Source of the DNA: Halorarius litoreus
GTDB taxonomy: Archaea > Halobacteriota > Halobacteria > Halobacteriales > Haloarculaceae
DNA length: 64,000 bases
Assembly: GCF_024362405.1 (NCBI RefSeq)
Contig: NZ_CP101454.1
Location: 3,596,001-3,660,000 of the forward strand
Direction: 5' to 3'
Both the position numbers and the translations under genes were made by a program. Of the stretch, positions 26,855-36,384 are shown piece by piece. The notes below the pieces were generated by a model. The model was given only the letters and a program-made list of their open reading frames with translations. It made no database searches and was not told where the DNA came from. Numbering within the stretch: position 1 is the first letter of the stretch; the number at the start of each line of letters is the position of its first letter.

Positions 26855-27213
26855 TAGTTGGGGACCGGCATGGACACTCAATAGTATGCTGTTGGTACCA
26901 CTAATTTCGCTATTTGTCCACTCTGGCTCAAGAGACCAGTTGCTGACACATAGTAGTCAGATTGAGACGACTGAATTTGTACCTGGTTCAGCCGCGGTCC
27001 GGATTGGTGCGCGATGAGACTACCAACACTCAAACGCATCCTCACAGACCCATACGAGATTCGACAGATTTTCAATTCACTGTACCGTTTGAGCCACTCT
27101 TCGTTTGGTTTCGACGCCCTTGCGGTGTGAAACCGGGATTTTGCCACCGTGTTTATCGATAGAGTGGACAACTAGCGACATTACGATCGGATACTGTTCG
27201 AACGGGCGTCTGA
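26855..27213. other. Intergenic region with a possible small gene remnant
   Basis: No full gene. On the plus strand ATG 27014 to TGA 27130 encodes 38 residues starting MRLPTLKRILTDPYEIRQIF and containing NSLYRLSHSSFGFDA. It looks like the N terminus of a larger glycan-locus protein, but I cannot name the family. The rest shows nothing clear. Confidence 0.35.
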
Positions 27214-29058
27214 TCAACCCAAACAGCGGCCGAGTTGACTCTGCTGTGACTGCCAGAGTAGTTGGGCACCGTTATCGTAGACCACCTGGTTCTCAGAGGG
27301 GTCGATCTCACACTCGTAGCCCCGGTATTCGAGATACTTCGTCAGGCGAGTTGAATAGAGTAGTGGGCCCGATTCTTGAAATTCGGGCTCGTCTTGGATC
27401 ACAAATCGGATGTCCAGGGCGGCCGGTGTGGTGCGATGCCCGATTGGATACGGTGTATGTGGCGGGACGATCACACTCTCGGGTGCGTCGTAGTGGTCAC
27501 CGACTGTCTGTCCAGCTTTGGTTTCGTCGTAGCTCATCGTATTTCCGCCCGCGACCAGCGTACTATTGACGTAGATATTAGCAAGAAGTACCGGTGAGAG
27601 GAGTGCGAGACAGATGAGTACTTTGACGACCAGATCCCGACGCGTTCTCAAGCCATAAAAGAACACCATCATCGGGAAAAACGCCACTTGTAACACCCTG
27701 AACCCGTACGTACTTTCCACCACCGCCGTGAACACGAGTATGAGTCCGCTCGCAATAATCAGCTCGATCCGATACTCACCGATACTCTTGGTAGCCGTTA
27801 CCGGCTTCTTGATATCGGAAAATAGAAACGAAACGACGAGGAGGACGAAGACGGAGACGACCACGATTCGGCTCCCCCGCGTAACGGCGGCATCAACCAA
27901 TTCCGGAACGAGCTCGTAGAGATAGTTGCTCTGTACCTCCGCTTCGCCACCACCGTCCAAAGAGTCGTTGATCGGGAGCAACGAGCCAAAGATACGAACG
28001 AACGGGTTCCCTCCAATCTCTGAACTCCCTGTTACAAACGAAATCACACGGGTGGGTGAATTCTTAAGGAAATAGACTATCCAGAGTCCAGTGATCCACA
28101 GATAGAATGTTCTTCCGTTCGAGAGCCACGCAGCCGGTGACACGAGCCGTTTCAGCAACAGGAGCGGATGGCGGAGTGTTCCGATCACTGTCGAGAAGGA
28201 CTCGTCGTGCTCGTACGTTTGGAGTATCGACGTAATTCCCGGCCGCAACGAGAGCGCTATCAGGTAGAACACTGGGAAGACCGGGTGGGTTAAGACCAGC
28301 GTAACGAAGAACACCCCTTCGAGAAGACGCCACTGACGCCCATCTCTATTCATTAGGTAGACGAGCACAAAGAGCAGCCCTAGGGCGAGTAATTGCGGTA
28401 CGAACTGGTTGTTGAGTGGGACTAACGAGATAATTAAATACGAGCTCGAAGCAACGAAGGCTAAAAAACCATTACCCAGGCGATAGGCGAACAGCCACAC
28501 TGCGACCAGCAACAAGAGAAAATAGGTGAGGTGTCCGATTTCTGTAGTGTTGATGATGTTCTCAATGGAATAAATCCGGCTAATCGAGAGTGCATAAAAA
28601 TAGTGCGCCGGCCAGTTCAAATATCCAAAATTGGGCAACAGGTCCGGATTCAGGTGGACGAATCGAGACATCAATGAAATATCGATTATTTCACCGGTAC
28701 TATCGCCACCAAAGCCGCCGAAATACAATATCTGATAAGATGTGAGCGTAAAATAGAATACGAGCGTGGCGACGAAACTGCTGATCACCGAGGAGCCATA
28801 GTAAGCGAGCGCGACCGCTGACGCGATCGCCGTCACCAGGAGGAGCCAGTAAATGTACGTCTGGAGGATTTTGGCGCCTGGAAAGACGAGCGGATAAATC
28901 CGGTAGTAGACGATGGCAAAGAGACCCACTTGAAACGTCAAAGCAGTGAAAATTGCCTTCGAAAGACGGAGGTTGCCGAAATTGTTCGTGAATAGGACTC
29001 CGTTTTCTACGTAGAATTTGGGTTCGCTGGAAGAACGGTCCACGACATCTGATGCCAT
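27214..29058 (-). CDS. Large multi-pass membrane protein (GT-C-like layout)
   Basis: A 614-residue membrane protein with about 12-13 helices and a C-terminal soluble domain of some 110 residues. Between helices lies a region of Tyr, Asn and Gly (NFGYLNWPAHYFYALSISRI), which in GT-C glycosyltransferases often holds the acceptor site. I do not see a clear catalytic DxD or DE pair, so this is only a layout comparison. ATG 29058 is preferred over 29181 because the upstream 41 residues are not membrane-like. It stands alone between a DUF1616 gene and a divergent sulfatase-like gene. Confidence 0.72.
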   Translation of the reverse strand: MASDVVDRSSSEPKFYVENGVLFTNNFGNLRLSKAIFTALTFQVGLFAIVYYRIYPLVFPGAKILQTYIYWLLLVTAIASAVALAYYGSSVISSFVATLVFYFTLTSYQILYFGGFGGDSTGEIIDISLMSRFVHLNPDLLPNFGYLNWPAHYFYALSISRIYSIENIINTTEIGHLTYFLLLLVAVWLFAYRLGNGFLAFVASSSYLIISLVPLNNQFVPQLLALGLLFVLVYLMNRDGRQWRLLEGVFFVTLVLTHPVFPVFYLIALSLRPGITSILQTYEHDESFSTVIGTLRHPLLLLKRLVSPAAWLSNGRTFYLWITGLWIVYFLKNSPTRVISFVTGSSEIGGNPFVRIFGSLLPINDSLDGGGEAEVQSNYLYELVPELVDAAVTRGSRIVVVSVFVLLVVSFLFSDIKKPVTATKSIGEYRIELIIASGLILVFTAVVESTYGFRVLQVAFFPMMVFFYGLRTRRDLVVKVLICLALLSPVLLANIYVNSTLVAGGNTMSYDETKAGQTVGDHYDAPESVIVPPHTPYPIGHRTTPAALDIRFVIQDEPEFQESGPLLYSTRLTKYLEYRGYECEIDPSENQVVYDNGAQLLWQSQQSQLGRCLG

Positions 29059-29631
29059 TACCGAAATCGTGCCGCGGCAGCCAATATTGTTATAGAGAGA
29101 TTTCGTAGATTCCCTCCGAGACGTCGTCTCCATCTCAACGCTCTGGATCGACAGTGCTCGGAGACTAACGTACTGATTCACTCACCTCCCGAAACGGGAC
29201 AGTTGAAGCCGGCTTATCTCTGAGAATGCCTGACTGCGCTCCCCTGACCCCGGAGTATTTAGTCTGCTTATAGTCTTGGTGGGAACCACAGCGCAATGTG
29301 CAACTGGCTTCTCCACTCGATCCAATCAGTCGACGAAATCCGCCGGTAGGATGGAGACGGATAAGGCCTGACAACGATAATATACTAGGACTATACTAAA
29401 GCACGAACCGATCAACATCAGTGAATACCATCACTCCGAGGATGCCGACGCGATGCCACCAAACTGTAATTCCGCAATTCCGCCCCGTTTTCGCTGGCGA
29501 CCCGACGTTCTCTCGTCTCCAGCCCACACGACGCCGATTGGTGGTACTAACGCGAATGGTTGCGGGTGCCAAGTTGGATCGCAGGCGTGTTGGAACACGC
29601 TGACCTGCTATGGAATCCTCACACCTAAAAC
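29059..29631. other. Divergent intergenic region, 573 bases
   Basis: It separates the membrane-protein gene (minus) from the sulfatase-like gene (plus). No coding region is convincing. It includes the AT-rich ACGATAATATACTAGG near 29375-29390 (TATA-like) and a short perfect inverted repeat at 29585-29600. Confidence 0.5.
29585..29600. repeat. Perfect 7-bp inverted repeat before the sulfatase-like gene
   Basis: GCGTGTT-GG-AACACGC, centred about 39 bases before ATG 29632. The position over a likely promoter makes it a candidate operator. Confidence 0.45.
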
Positions 29632-30714
29632 ATGAAATTGCAAACCGTTTCACAGACTGGCAAAGAACTCACCGATTTGGTTCAACAAGGCACTGACGTT
29701 CTCCGAAATGAAGGAATCGTTCCATTCGTCTCGGTTTCGTCGTTGTACGCAGGACGACCGCTGTGGAATACCGTTACGTCTCGACGGCCGCTCGGAACCA
29801 ATATCTTCGAACGCGAGTGGGATTTGCTGATCATTCTCGATGCGTGCCGCGTCGACGCACTTCGGAAATACGCCAACACGGTCGATTTTCTCGGCTATCC
29901 CGAGCGGATGTGGTCGGTCGGTAGCATGTCGTACGAGTTCGCTCTGAACACGTTCCGCACACAGTACAGCGACGTTATCAGCGAGACCGCGTACGTGTGT
30001 CGGAATTCGTTGCCAGATAAGATTCTCGTCGACCAGATTCATACCAACGGCCGAGATAGTGTCACTCCACTGTCTCAGGGGTATCCGAAATGGGATACGG
30101 TAACCGCCGAGACCTTCGCACACTACGAATTAGTTCGTCCCATTGCGAATCACGCCGACAAGGCACTGCACCCTGATTGTCGAACCGTCCCACACGTCGC
30201 CACTGACCGAGCGATAGCGGTGGGTAGATCCGGTGATTTTGACCGGATGATTGTACACTACAACTCGCCGCATCTCAGATTTATCACGAACGCGATCGAC
30301 TGGTCTCCAGACGAGACCTCGATGGAGACACTCATGAACGGGCCAGATCCGATTCGGGATCTCGAACCCGAAGAAAAATCGTACAAACCGGTGAAACGAG
30401 GAGAGGTCTCGCGTAAGACGATGTTCGAACTGTATTACCGAGAACTCCAGTTCATCATGGATTACGTTCAGATTCTCCTCGAGAACGTCGACGCGGAGAA
30501 CGTGGCTATCACAGCCGACCACGGAGAAGGTCTCGGTGAAATGGGTATTTGGGGCCATCCGTTCGGGTGGCCGTTCCCGCCTGTCAAGACAGTCCCCTGG
30601 GCAACGACGACCGCGAGCAACGAGGGGACGTACGACCCACACTTCGAACCAGTAAACCGGCAAGAGAGTGACGAAGAGCACAAGGAGTTCCTCAAAGAGA
30701 TGGGATACCTTTGA
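29632..30714 (+). CDS. Sulfatase-like (alkaline-phosphatase superfamily) protein
   Basis: A 360-residue protein related to the one at 24887-25771. First metal site EREWDLLIILDACRVDALRK (Asp70), nucleophile region SVGSMSYEFALNTF (Ser98 or Ser100), second metal site VAITADHGEGLGEMGIWGHP. It lacks the C/S-x-P-x-R sulfatase signature. The SxGSxSxEF pattern (or SxGTxTxEF in the paralog) seems to be a shared feature of this branch. It may transfer or remove phosphate or another ester from the glycan; this is inferred. No signal peptide. It is followed directly by the broken beta-helix gene. Confidence 0.8.
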   Translation: MKLQTVSQTGKELTDLVQQGTDVLRNEGIVPFVSVSSLYAGRPLWNTVTSRRPLGTNIFEREWDLLIILDACRVDALRKYANTVDFLGYPERMWSVGSMSYEFALNTFRTQYSDVISETAYVCRNSLPDKILVDQIHTNGRDSVTPLSQGYPKWDTVTAETFAHYELVRPIANHADKALHPDCRTVPHVATDRAIAVGRSGDFDRMIVHYNSPHLRFITNAIDWSPDETSMETLMNGPDPIRDLEPEEKSYKPVKRGEVSRKTMFELYYRELQFIMDYVQILLENVDAENVAITADHGEGLGEMGIWGHPFGWPFPPVKTVPWATTTASNEGTYDPHFEPVNRQESDEEHKEFLKEMGYL

Positions 30715-30783
30715 GACTTTTACTGGTCTTCGTTCGACCGAACTCTCATAGGAGATTATCGGAAAATATCCCGTAATCACTGG

Positions 30784-31958
30784 TTGACAGCCGCTGGGGT
30801 GCAAGAGGAGCCGCACGTGCTGGTAACCTTGGGTTCCTCGCTGAAAACGGTGCGTCCCCTCGGTTTGTTCCCCCGGACGGCTTCAACGGCAGGGTACTCA
30901 ACATCTAACACATCTCGGGGCCTCTTCGAGGGGACCGACATCGACCTCCGGGCGTCCGGTACTACCGCTGGATTGCGGTTCGACTTTGAGGACCGCTTTC
31001 ATATCCAGGACATCAAGTTCATCGACCGGGGGACCCACTCCGACGTGCCGAACGCGCTCAACCTCACCGTCAGTAACGAGTCGGGCGTCGGCATCGTCCG
31101 CAACGCCGTCGCTAAACAGGCTTCGTGCATCGGCGAGTACAACATAGGAAACCGGCGCAATGGTGGCTACGTCGGTCGGGAAACGTATGGTACGGTCCGG
31201 TTCGAGGACTGGCGATTCAAGGAGTTTGGGAACAACGGTCTGTGTGTTGGTCGAACACCTGGGAAGGTCGCAGGTATACCGGAACAACAACATATCGCAG
31301 GTCAGGTTGGCCGGGAGAGGGAGCTACGTCCGCGAGGCGTGGATCGAAGTCGATCTCGAGAGAGATTCAGGTACACCGTCGGCTGATACGGCCCACAACA
31401 CCAGAGGCATCGTTATCGACTCCGGGAGCATCCGACAGCACCCCGGCGCCGAGGTGCGAAACTATGAGACCCTCTTCGAGACTATCAACAACTCCACTGG
31501 AGCCGTGTGTATCGTCGACTGGTCGGAGATGAACCCGCCAGGTATTCTATCTCGAAGACTCGACGATGGCGATGAACGCCGATTACCGAGCGCCCTATTC
31601 GGAACGCGGCCCCATCCACGTCACCAATGTAACGGTCACTGGGGTAGCTAGTGGGAGTACAGCGGTTCATATCCGTGGTACTCTCGTGAATTACTCAACA
31701 TTCGAACACGTGTGCACCGGACAGACAGGCGTGAATCAGAGCGGCCTACTGGTAAACCCTGCCAACTGCTCCATCAGTGACTCGAAGGTGAACGTGACTG
31801 GCAAAGCGTGGATAGAGCAAAACGGAGGCTCGATCTGCTCCTCGAACATCACCTTCGACGGTTCCTACACCAGTAGCGAGCAGCTGATCGCCGATGTTCG
31901 CTCCGGAAGGGGCAACACCCTTGTGAACGGGCTCAGCCTCAATCGTGGGCATCGCTGA
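30784..31958 (+). pseudogene. Beta-helix surface protein, truncated and frameshifted
   Basis: Pieces in different frames align in order with the beta-helix proteins at 18771 and 20350: GFLAENGASPRFVPPDGFNG (stop at 30906), then FHIQDIKFIDRG and FGNNGLCVGRTPGKV, then in another frame QVYRNNNISQVRLAGRGSYV and TAHNTRGIVIDSGS, then in a third frame GPIHVTNVTVTGVASGSTAV to NTLVNGLSLNRGHR. The Tat signal and first ~60 residues are missing, since the upstream gene ends at 30714. At least three frame changes make it inactive. Confidence 0.8.
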
Positions 31959-32147
31959 CGTCAACCCTAGTCGGGCCCTCTATAACCAGAATTAATTGTA
32001 TTAGTTCCCAGACAGTTGGCGTTCACGCCAGGAAGGTAGTCACACTGGTTTGTCGCATGATTGCAGCCGACGTATGACCGCCTGCGGTCCGTGCGGTGAG
32101 TCGAATCCGTCACCGACTCGTGCATGCTCGCCGTGTCTCGCTGTGGC

Positions 32148-33227
32148 TCAGCCGACCTTAGAGGTGGCAGCACGCGCCGAGAGCCGGGGCGAAACGTTCA
32201 CCGACTGCGCTAGTGCAATCTCGACCAGCAGGTCAGTGAGATTCACCTTGTCGGCCATGAACGAATCACGTCGCTCCAGCCACGAGTCGTGCTCGCCACC
32301 CTCCAGCAACAATCTCGCCCGTGACAGGACTGCGTCGAATTCGGCGAAATTAGAGATAAGCCCCTGCCGTTCCAGCTCAAGGAAGTTACCCATGTCGTCG
32401 CCGCCGGCAAAGGAGTTCGAACGGATAGCTGGTGTTCCCAGTAGCGCAGCCTCGGTGACCATCGTCTGGGTGTCCGCGACGAGCAGTTCCGCTTCAGCGA
32501 GCACGTCGTGTAAGAGAGCCGGGTGAGCGTCGTACGGTCGGGCCGGGAGGTCAGCGAAGTCAAGGTCGCCACCCTCATCGGAGACAAACACAGTCACAGA
32601 GTCCGCGAGTTGTTCGATCAGGCGACGCCGTTGTGATGGAGTGAACCCGGCGACACCGACATCGTGGTGAGAGCCGAAGGCGTTGAACCGCAGCAGAACG
32701 AACGGGTCATCGCCGATACCGAGCCAGTCACGCACATCGGGTCGCGACGAGAACACCTCCGGATGCAAGTATGCACACTCGTTGAAGCCGTTAAAGGTGT
32801 AGTGGACGGAACCCAGGTCCGTTCCGTAGGTGTACGGCGTCAGAATGGCGTCGACGAACGGACGCGAAATGCCCATATCAAGGGTTTCGACCTCGGAATC
32901 GGTGACCAGGACCGTCGTTGCCCCTGTCAGCAGCCCGGCGTGGGCTGCGTAAGCGCCGTATCCGAATATGAAATCGGGAGCAAACCGGCGGGCTGATCGA
33001 ATGATGCGAGCATAATGCCCAGGCAAGCGACGGAATAGCGAATACTTGCTAGTGCCGCACGTCCCGTACTCCTCATACGGGAGGTCGTACCAGTCGAGTA
33101 AGTCGATTGTACAGCCGTAGTCTCGTGCGAGGATGAGTACGTCGTGACCCCGTCGCTCAAGCTCCCTCACGACATACTTGTACACATGCACGTGCTTCGG
33201 CGTGTTCGTGAACACTAGGTAACGCAT
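32148..33227 (-). CDS. DUF354 protein, GT-B-like glycan synthesis enzyme
   Basis: A 359-residue protein with N-terminal MRYLVFTNTPKHVHVYKYVV, RRGHDVLILARDYG, FAPDFIFGYGAYAAHAGLLT and, in the second domain, LADTQTMVTEAALLGTPAIR. This is the DUF354 pattern, a GT-B/UDP-GlcNAc-2-epimerase-like fold common in archaeal polysaccharide loci. The activity is unproven. ATG 33227 begins at the first beta strand. It is divergent from the Gfo/Idh-DUF362-SDR operon that starts at 33391, suggesting a shared control region. Confidence 0.83.
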   Translation of the reverse strand: MRYLVFTNTPKHVHVYKYVVRELERRGHDVLILARDYGCTIDLLDWYDLPYEEYGTCGTSKYSLFRRLPGHYARIIRSARRFAPDFIFGYGAYAAHAGLLTGATTVLVTDSEVETLDMGISRPFVDAILTPYTYGTDLGSVHYTFNGFNECAYLHPEVFSSRPDVRDWLGIGDDPFVLLRFNAFGSHHDVGVAGFTPSQRRRLIEQLADSVTVFVSDEGGDLDFADLPARPYDAHPALLHDVLAEAELLVADTQTMVTEAALLGTPAIRSNSFAGGDDMGNFLELERQGLISNFAEFDAVLSRARLLLEGGEHDSWLERRDSFMADKVNLTDLLVEIALAQSVNVSPRLSARAATSKVG

Positions 33228-33390
33228 CTGCCCCGAACAGACCACGCCACAGCTGTTTGTTAGTTCCACTGTATCTACGTAAATCCGAACATAGCGACGA
33301 CAGAAACCGTCAACGGCGTCAGTACCGTCTGTCGATTTCTCAGTAATCGAGAAATAACAATGCGCACTGCTGCGACAGTTGCACCACTAA

Positions 33391-34467
33391 ATGAGAGGCA
33401 TTAAGCTTGGAATTCTGGGTGTCGGCCACATTGGCCTCGTTCATCTGCAGTCGGCCCAGGTGCTCGATGGAGTCTCCGTCGTAGCAGCAGCCGATGCAGT
33501 ATCATCGAATCGGAAACTCGCTCGACAGCAGGGAGTTCCGCAAATCTACTCGAACTATGAGGACCTCCTAGACAATGAAGCGGTCGACGCGGTGGTAGTG
33601 GCACTCCCGCCGTCCCTCCATGAGGAGGCAACCACCCGGGCGGCGGAAGCGGGCTGTGATGTATTCGTCGAGAAGCCCTTTGCTCGTTCCAGTTCCGAGG
33701 CCAAGCGGATGATCGAAGTGGCTGACGACGCCGGCGTCTGGCTCGGGGTCGACCATACGCTTCGCTATCAGTCCGAGATGACCACAGTGAAAAGCGCGTA
33801 CGATGCCGGTCGAATCGGACACGTTCCGCTCTGTCACGTAGCCAGGATCAACAGCGGCCCGTTCGACCCGCCGCCACCCACTGACGCTGTTCCGGAATGG
33901 CCCCTCGACCCACAGGCGACCGGCGGCGGCGCCGTGATGGACCTCGGCGTTCACCTATTCGATCTTCTGGAGTGGCTATTCGGAGAGATGGAAATCTGTC
34001 ACGCCGAACTCGATCGGCAGCTCGACGTCGATTATGAGACCAGCGCCTCCATAATGCTTCGATCCTCGACGACCGGGACGGTAGCTACGATGCACTGTGG
34101 GTTCTACCAATGGGAGACGCCCCCGGAGGTCAATATGCGAGTGGTGCTCGACGGGGTGGCAGACACCATCGAAAGTACGGATTACGTCCCCGACTTCTAC
34201 CGACACGTGGGGACAGCCGCCCTCAAGAACATCGCCAAGCGATTGGTTGGTTCGGACCCTGACTACTTCGAACCGACGTACTACTATCGCGCCCACTATA
34301 GGGCACTCAGAGATTTTCTCGACGCCGTCCTCGCTGATCGCGCGCCGCCCGTAGGTGGTGCCGAAGGACTCCGGACACTCGAGCTCGTCGAGGAAGCGTA
34401 CCGGTGTGCCGGCGCAACGACTAGGGACCAGCACCAAATTCCCCCACTCGAGCGTGAGTATCGATGA
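33391..34467 (+). CDS. Gfo/Idh/MocA family oxidoreductase
   Basis: A 358-residue enzyme with Rossmann motif LGILGVGHIGLVHLQSAQ, the canonical VFVEKPFARSSSEAK (EKP motif intact) and VMDLGVHLFDLLEWLFGEM. It oxidises or reduces a sugar or sugar nucleotide with NAD(P). First gene of a three-gene operon: its TGA overlaps the ATG of the next gene (ATGA). Confidence 0.88.
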   Translation: MRGIKLGILGVGHIGLVHLQSAQVLDGVSVVAAADAVSSNRKLARQQGVPQIYSNYEDLLDNEAVDAVVVALPPSLHEEATTRAAEAGCDVFVEKPFARSSSEAKRMIEVADDAGVWLGVDHTLRYQSEMTTVKSAYDAGRIGHVPLCHVARINSGPFDPPPPTDAVPEWPLDPQATGGGAVMDLGVHLFDLLEWLFGEMEICHAELDRQLDVDYETSASIMLRSSTTGTVATMHCGFYQWETPPEVNMRVVLDGVADTIESTDYVPDFYRHVGTAALKNIAKRLVGSDPDYFEPTYYYRAHYRALRDFLDAVLADRAPPVGGAEGLRTLELVEEAYRCAGATTRDQHQIPPLEREYR

Positions 34468-35309
34468 CGTCAGTATACTGTGAACCACTGTCGCAGCCTG
34501 AACCGGCCGAGATTCGAGACGGCATCGCACGACTCGTCGATGCCATTGGGTTCGACCCAGGTGGTCGTGTCCTGTTGATTCCTGACGCCCACTATCCGTA
34601 CCATCCGAGTACGGGGCAGGTGACAAACCCGGAGGTAATTGAACAACTCATCGACATGTTGGAGGCCGACGTGGTAATCGGGCTCTCGGGGTCGGAGTAC
34701 ATTGACGCCGAGCGAGTTGGGCGCTATCTTGGCTACGAACGGCTGTCGACTCGCACTGGATGCTCACTCATCAATCTCGATTATCAACCCCGTATCCAGA
34801 AACAGCTCCGTGTTGTCGGAGGATCGGTTGACCTTGCAGTTCCTGAGCCATTGGTGAGCGATGCCGTCGTCGTCGTTCCGACCATGCGGAGTTCTCAGAC
34901 GTTTGGCGTTGCAGCCGGAATGGTCACGCTCGCGCGGGCAGTTACTGACACACCGAACCGCCAAACCATATTGGCGACGACCCGGTGCTGCTGGCCCGAC
35001 TTCACACTACTCGATGGCACGTTCGCATACGCCGAGACACCGCAGAAACGCTGCATCCTCCTTGCGAGCGAGGACATCGTCGCCCTTGGAAGATGGGCGG
35101 CGGATGCACTCGGGGTGAAGCGGTCGGCGGCTTCCCACCTCGAATCCCGGTCTATGCCGCCCTCACTGAGACGACGCTTCTCCGAGGCGGTATCCAGACA
35201 TCGGGCGGACGGGACGGCCGATCCACTCACCAATCTGTACCGGTCGTATGCTCGGATTTCAGGCGACCTGCTACCGCCGCAGATGATACCTCATGAGGAC
35301 AGTCCATGA
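34464..35309 (+). CDS. DUF362-like protein
   Basis: A 281-residue soluble protein. The segments VLLIPDAHYPYHP, TNPEVIEQLIDMLEADVVIG, SLINLDYQP and DAVVVVPTMRSSQTFGVAAG follow the DUF362 layout, but the 4Fe-4S cysteine clusters of some members are absent. Function unknown. It overlaps by four bases both the upstream Gfo/Idh gene and the downstream SDR gene, so it is almost surely part of the same pathway. Confidence 0.72.
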   Translation: MTSVYCEPLSQPEPAEIRDGIARLVDAIGFDPGGRVLLIPDAHYPYHPSTGQVTNPEVIEQLIDMLEADVVIGLSGSEYIDAERVGRYLGYERLSTRTGCSLINLDYQPRIQKQLRVVGGSVDLAVPEPLVSDAVVVVPTMRSSQTFGVAAGMVTLARAVTDTPNRQTILATTRCCWPDFTLLDGTFAYAETPQKRCILLASEDIVALGRWAADALGVKRSAASHLESRSMPPSLRRRFSEAVSRHRADGTADPLTNLYRSYARISGDLLPPQMIPHEDSP

Positions 35310-36268
35310 GTTCGGCTCTCGTGACCGGGGCAACTGGTTTCCTGGGGAGCCAGCTCTGTCGAGAACTCACCGATGATGGCTGGTCAGTGACGGCGTTGCG
35401 GCGACATTCCTCAGACGTACGACGGTTGCAACAACTCGACCTCTCGATCGCGACCGCCGATATCCTCGATGCCGAGGCCGTTCGTTCGTCCGTCGCCGGC
35501 ACCGACTACGTCTTTCACCTCGCCGGACTCGGACTGCTTGATGCAACCCCCAAACGGGTTCTTCACGTAAACGTCGAGGGGACCCGAAACGTCTTGGATG
35601 CATGTACAGCGTGCGATGTCGAGCGTGTCTTGTTCACGTCGACTGCCGGAACACGCCGCCGCGAGAACGCTCTGGCGACCGAAACAGATTTCGCCGAACC
35701 TGTCGGCGCGTACCAGACATCGAAGGCTCGGGCTGAGGTGCTCGTCGACGAATATGTCGCCTCAGGTGGAGACGCGGTGACCGTTCATCCAACTTCCGCC
35801 TTCGGGCCGGGCGACGAGCGGTTCACTGCTCGGTTACTCACACTCGCGACAAACCCGAAGATGGTGGCCTACCTCCCCGGTGGTGCCAGCATCGTCAGCG
35901 TGCGTGACATCGCCCGCGGGCACGTCGCAGCGATGACCGGCGGCACCCGCGGGGGACATTACATCCTCGGGGGTGAAAACCTCAGTTACGAAACTGCCCT
36001 CGAAATCCTGGCGCACCTTAGTGATGGCACCGCACCCTCGGTGTGCCTACCACCGAGTTTGGTCCATCTCGCAGGCCGCGTCATCGGTCCCATGAACGAT
36101 GTTCTTGGAACGCGACTGTTTCCGGGAAGCTTCGAAATGGCCAAGCTGACAACCCGGAAGCTGTTCTACTCTTCTGTGAAGGCCGAACGCGACTTCGGCT
36201 ACGACTTTCGGCCGTTTCGTGAGCACTCTCCCGAGGCAATCGAGTGGTACCTCGGAGCGCACGGGTGA
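35306..36268 (+). CDS. NAD-dependent epimerase/dehydratase (extended SDR)
   Basis: A 320-residue extended SDR with ALVTGATGFLGSQLCRELTD, VFHLAGLGLLD, FTSTAGTRRREN and the catalytic Tyr-Lys in PVGAYQTSKARAEVLVDEY. HPTSAFGPGDERFTARLL matches sugar/aldehyde-reducing SDR families. Third gene of the operon, with the ATG inside the upstream stop. Substrate not predictable. Confidence 0.86.
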   Translation: MSSALVTGATGFLGSQLCRELTDDGWSVTALRRHSSDVRRLQQLDLSIATADILDAEAVRSSVAGTDYVFHLAGLGLLDATPKRVLHVNVEGTRNVLDACTACDVERVLFTSTAGTRRRENALATETDFAEPVGAYQTSKARAEVLVDEYVASGGDAVTVHPTSAFGPGDERFTARLLTLATNPKMVAYLPGGASIVSVRDIARGHVAAMTGGTRGGHYILGGENLSYETALEILAHLSDGTAPSVCLPPSLVHLAGRVIGPMNDVLGTRLFPGSFEMAKLTTRKLFYSSVKAERDFGYDFRPFREHSPEAIEWYLGAHG

Positions 36269-36384
36269 TCGCTCACTACCTCAGAGTCTCTCCTCAGTCA
36301 ACTGTGGACGCATATCCAGATGAAATGACTGGAGTTTCTGCGGACGAGATGAGCTTCGAGAACGGCCGTCAACACATCGACCGG

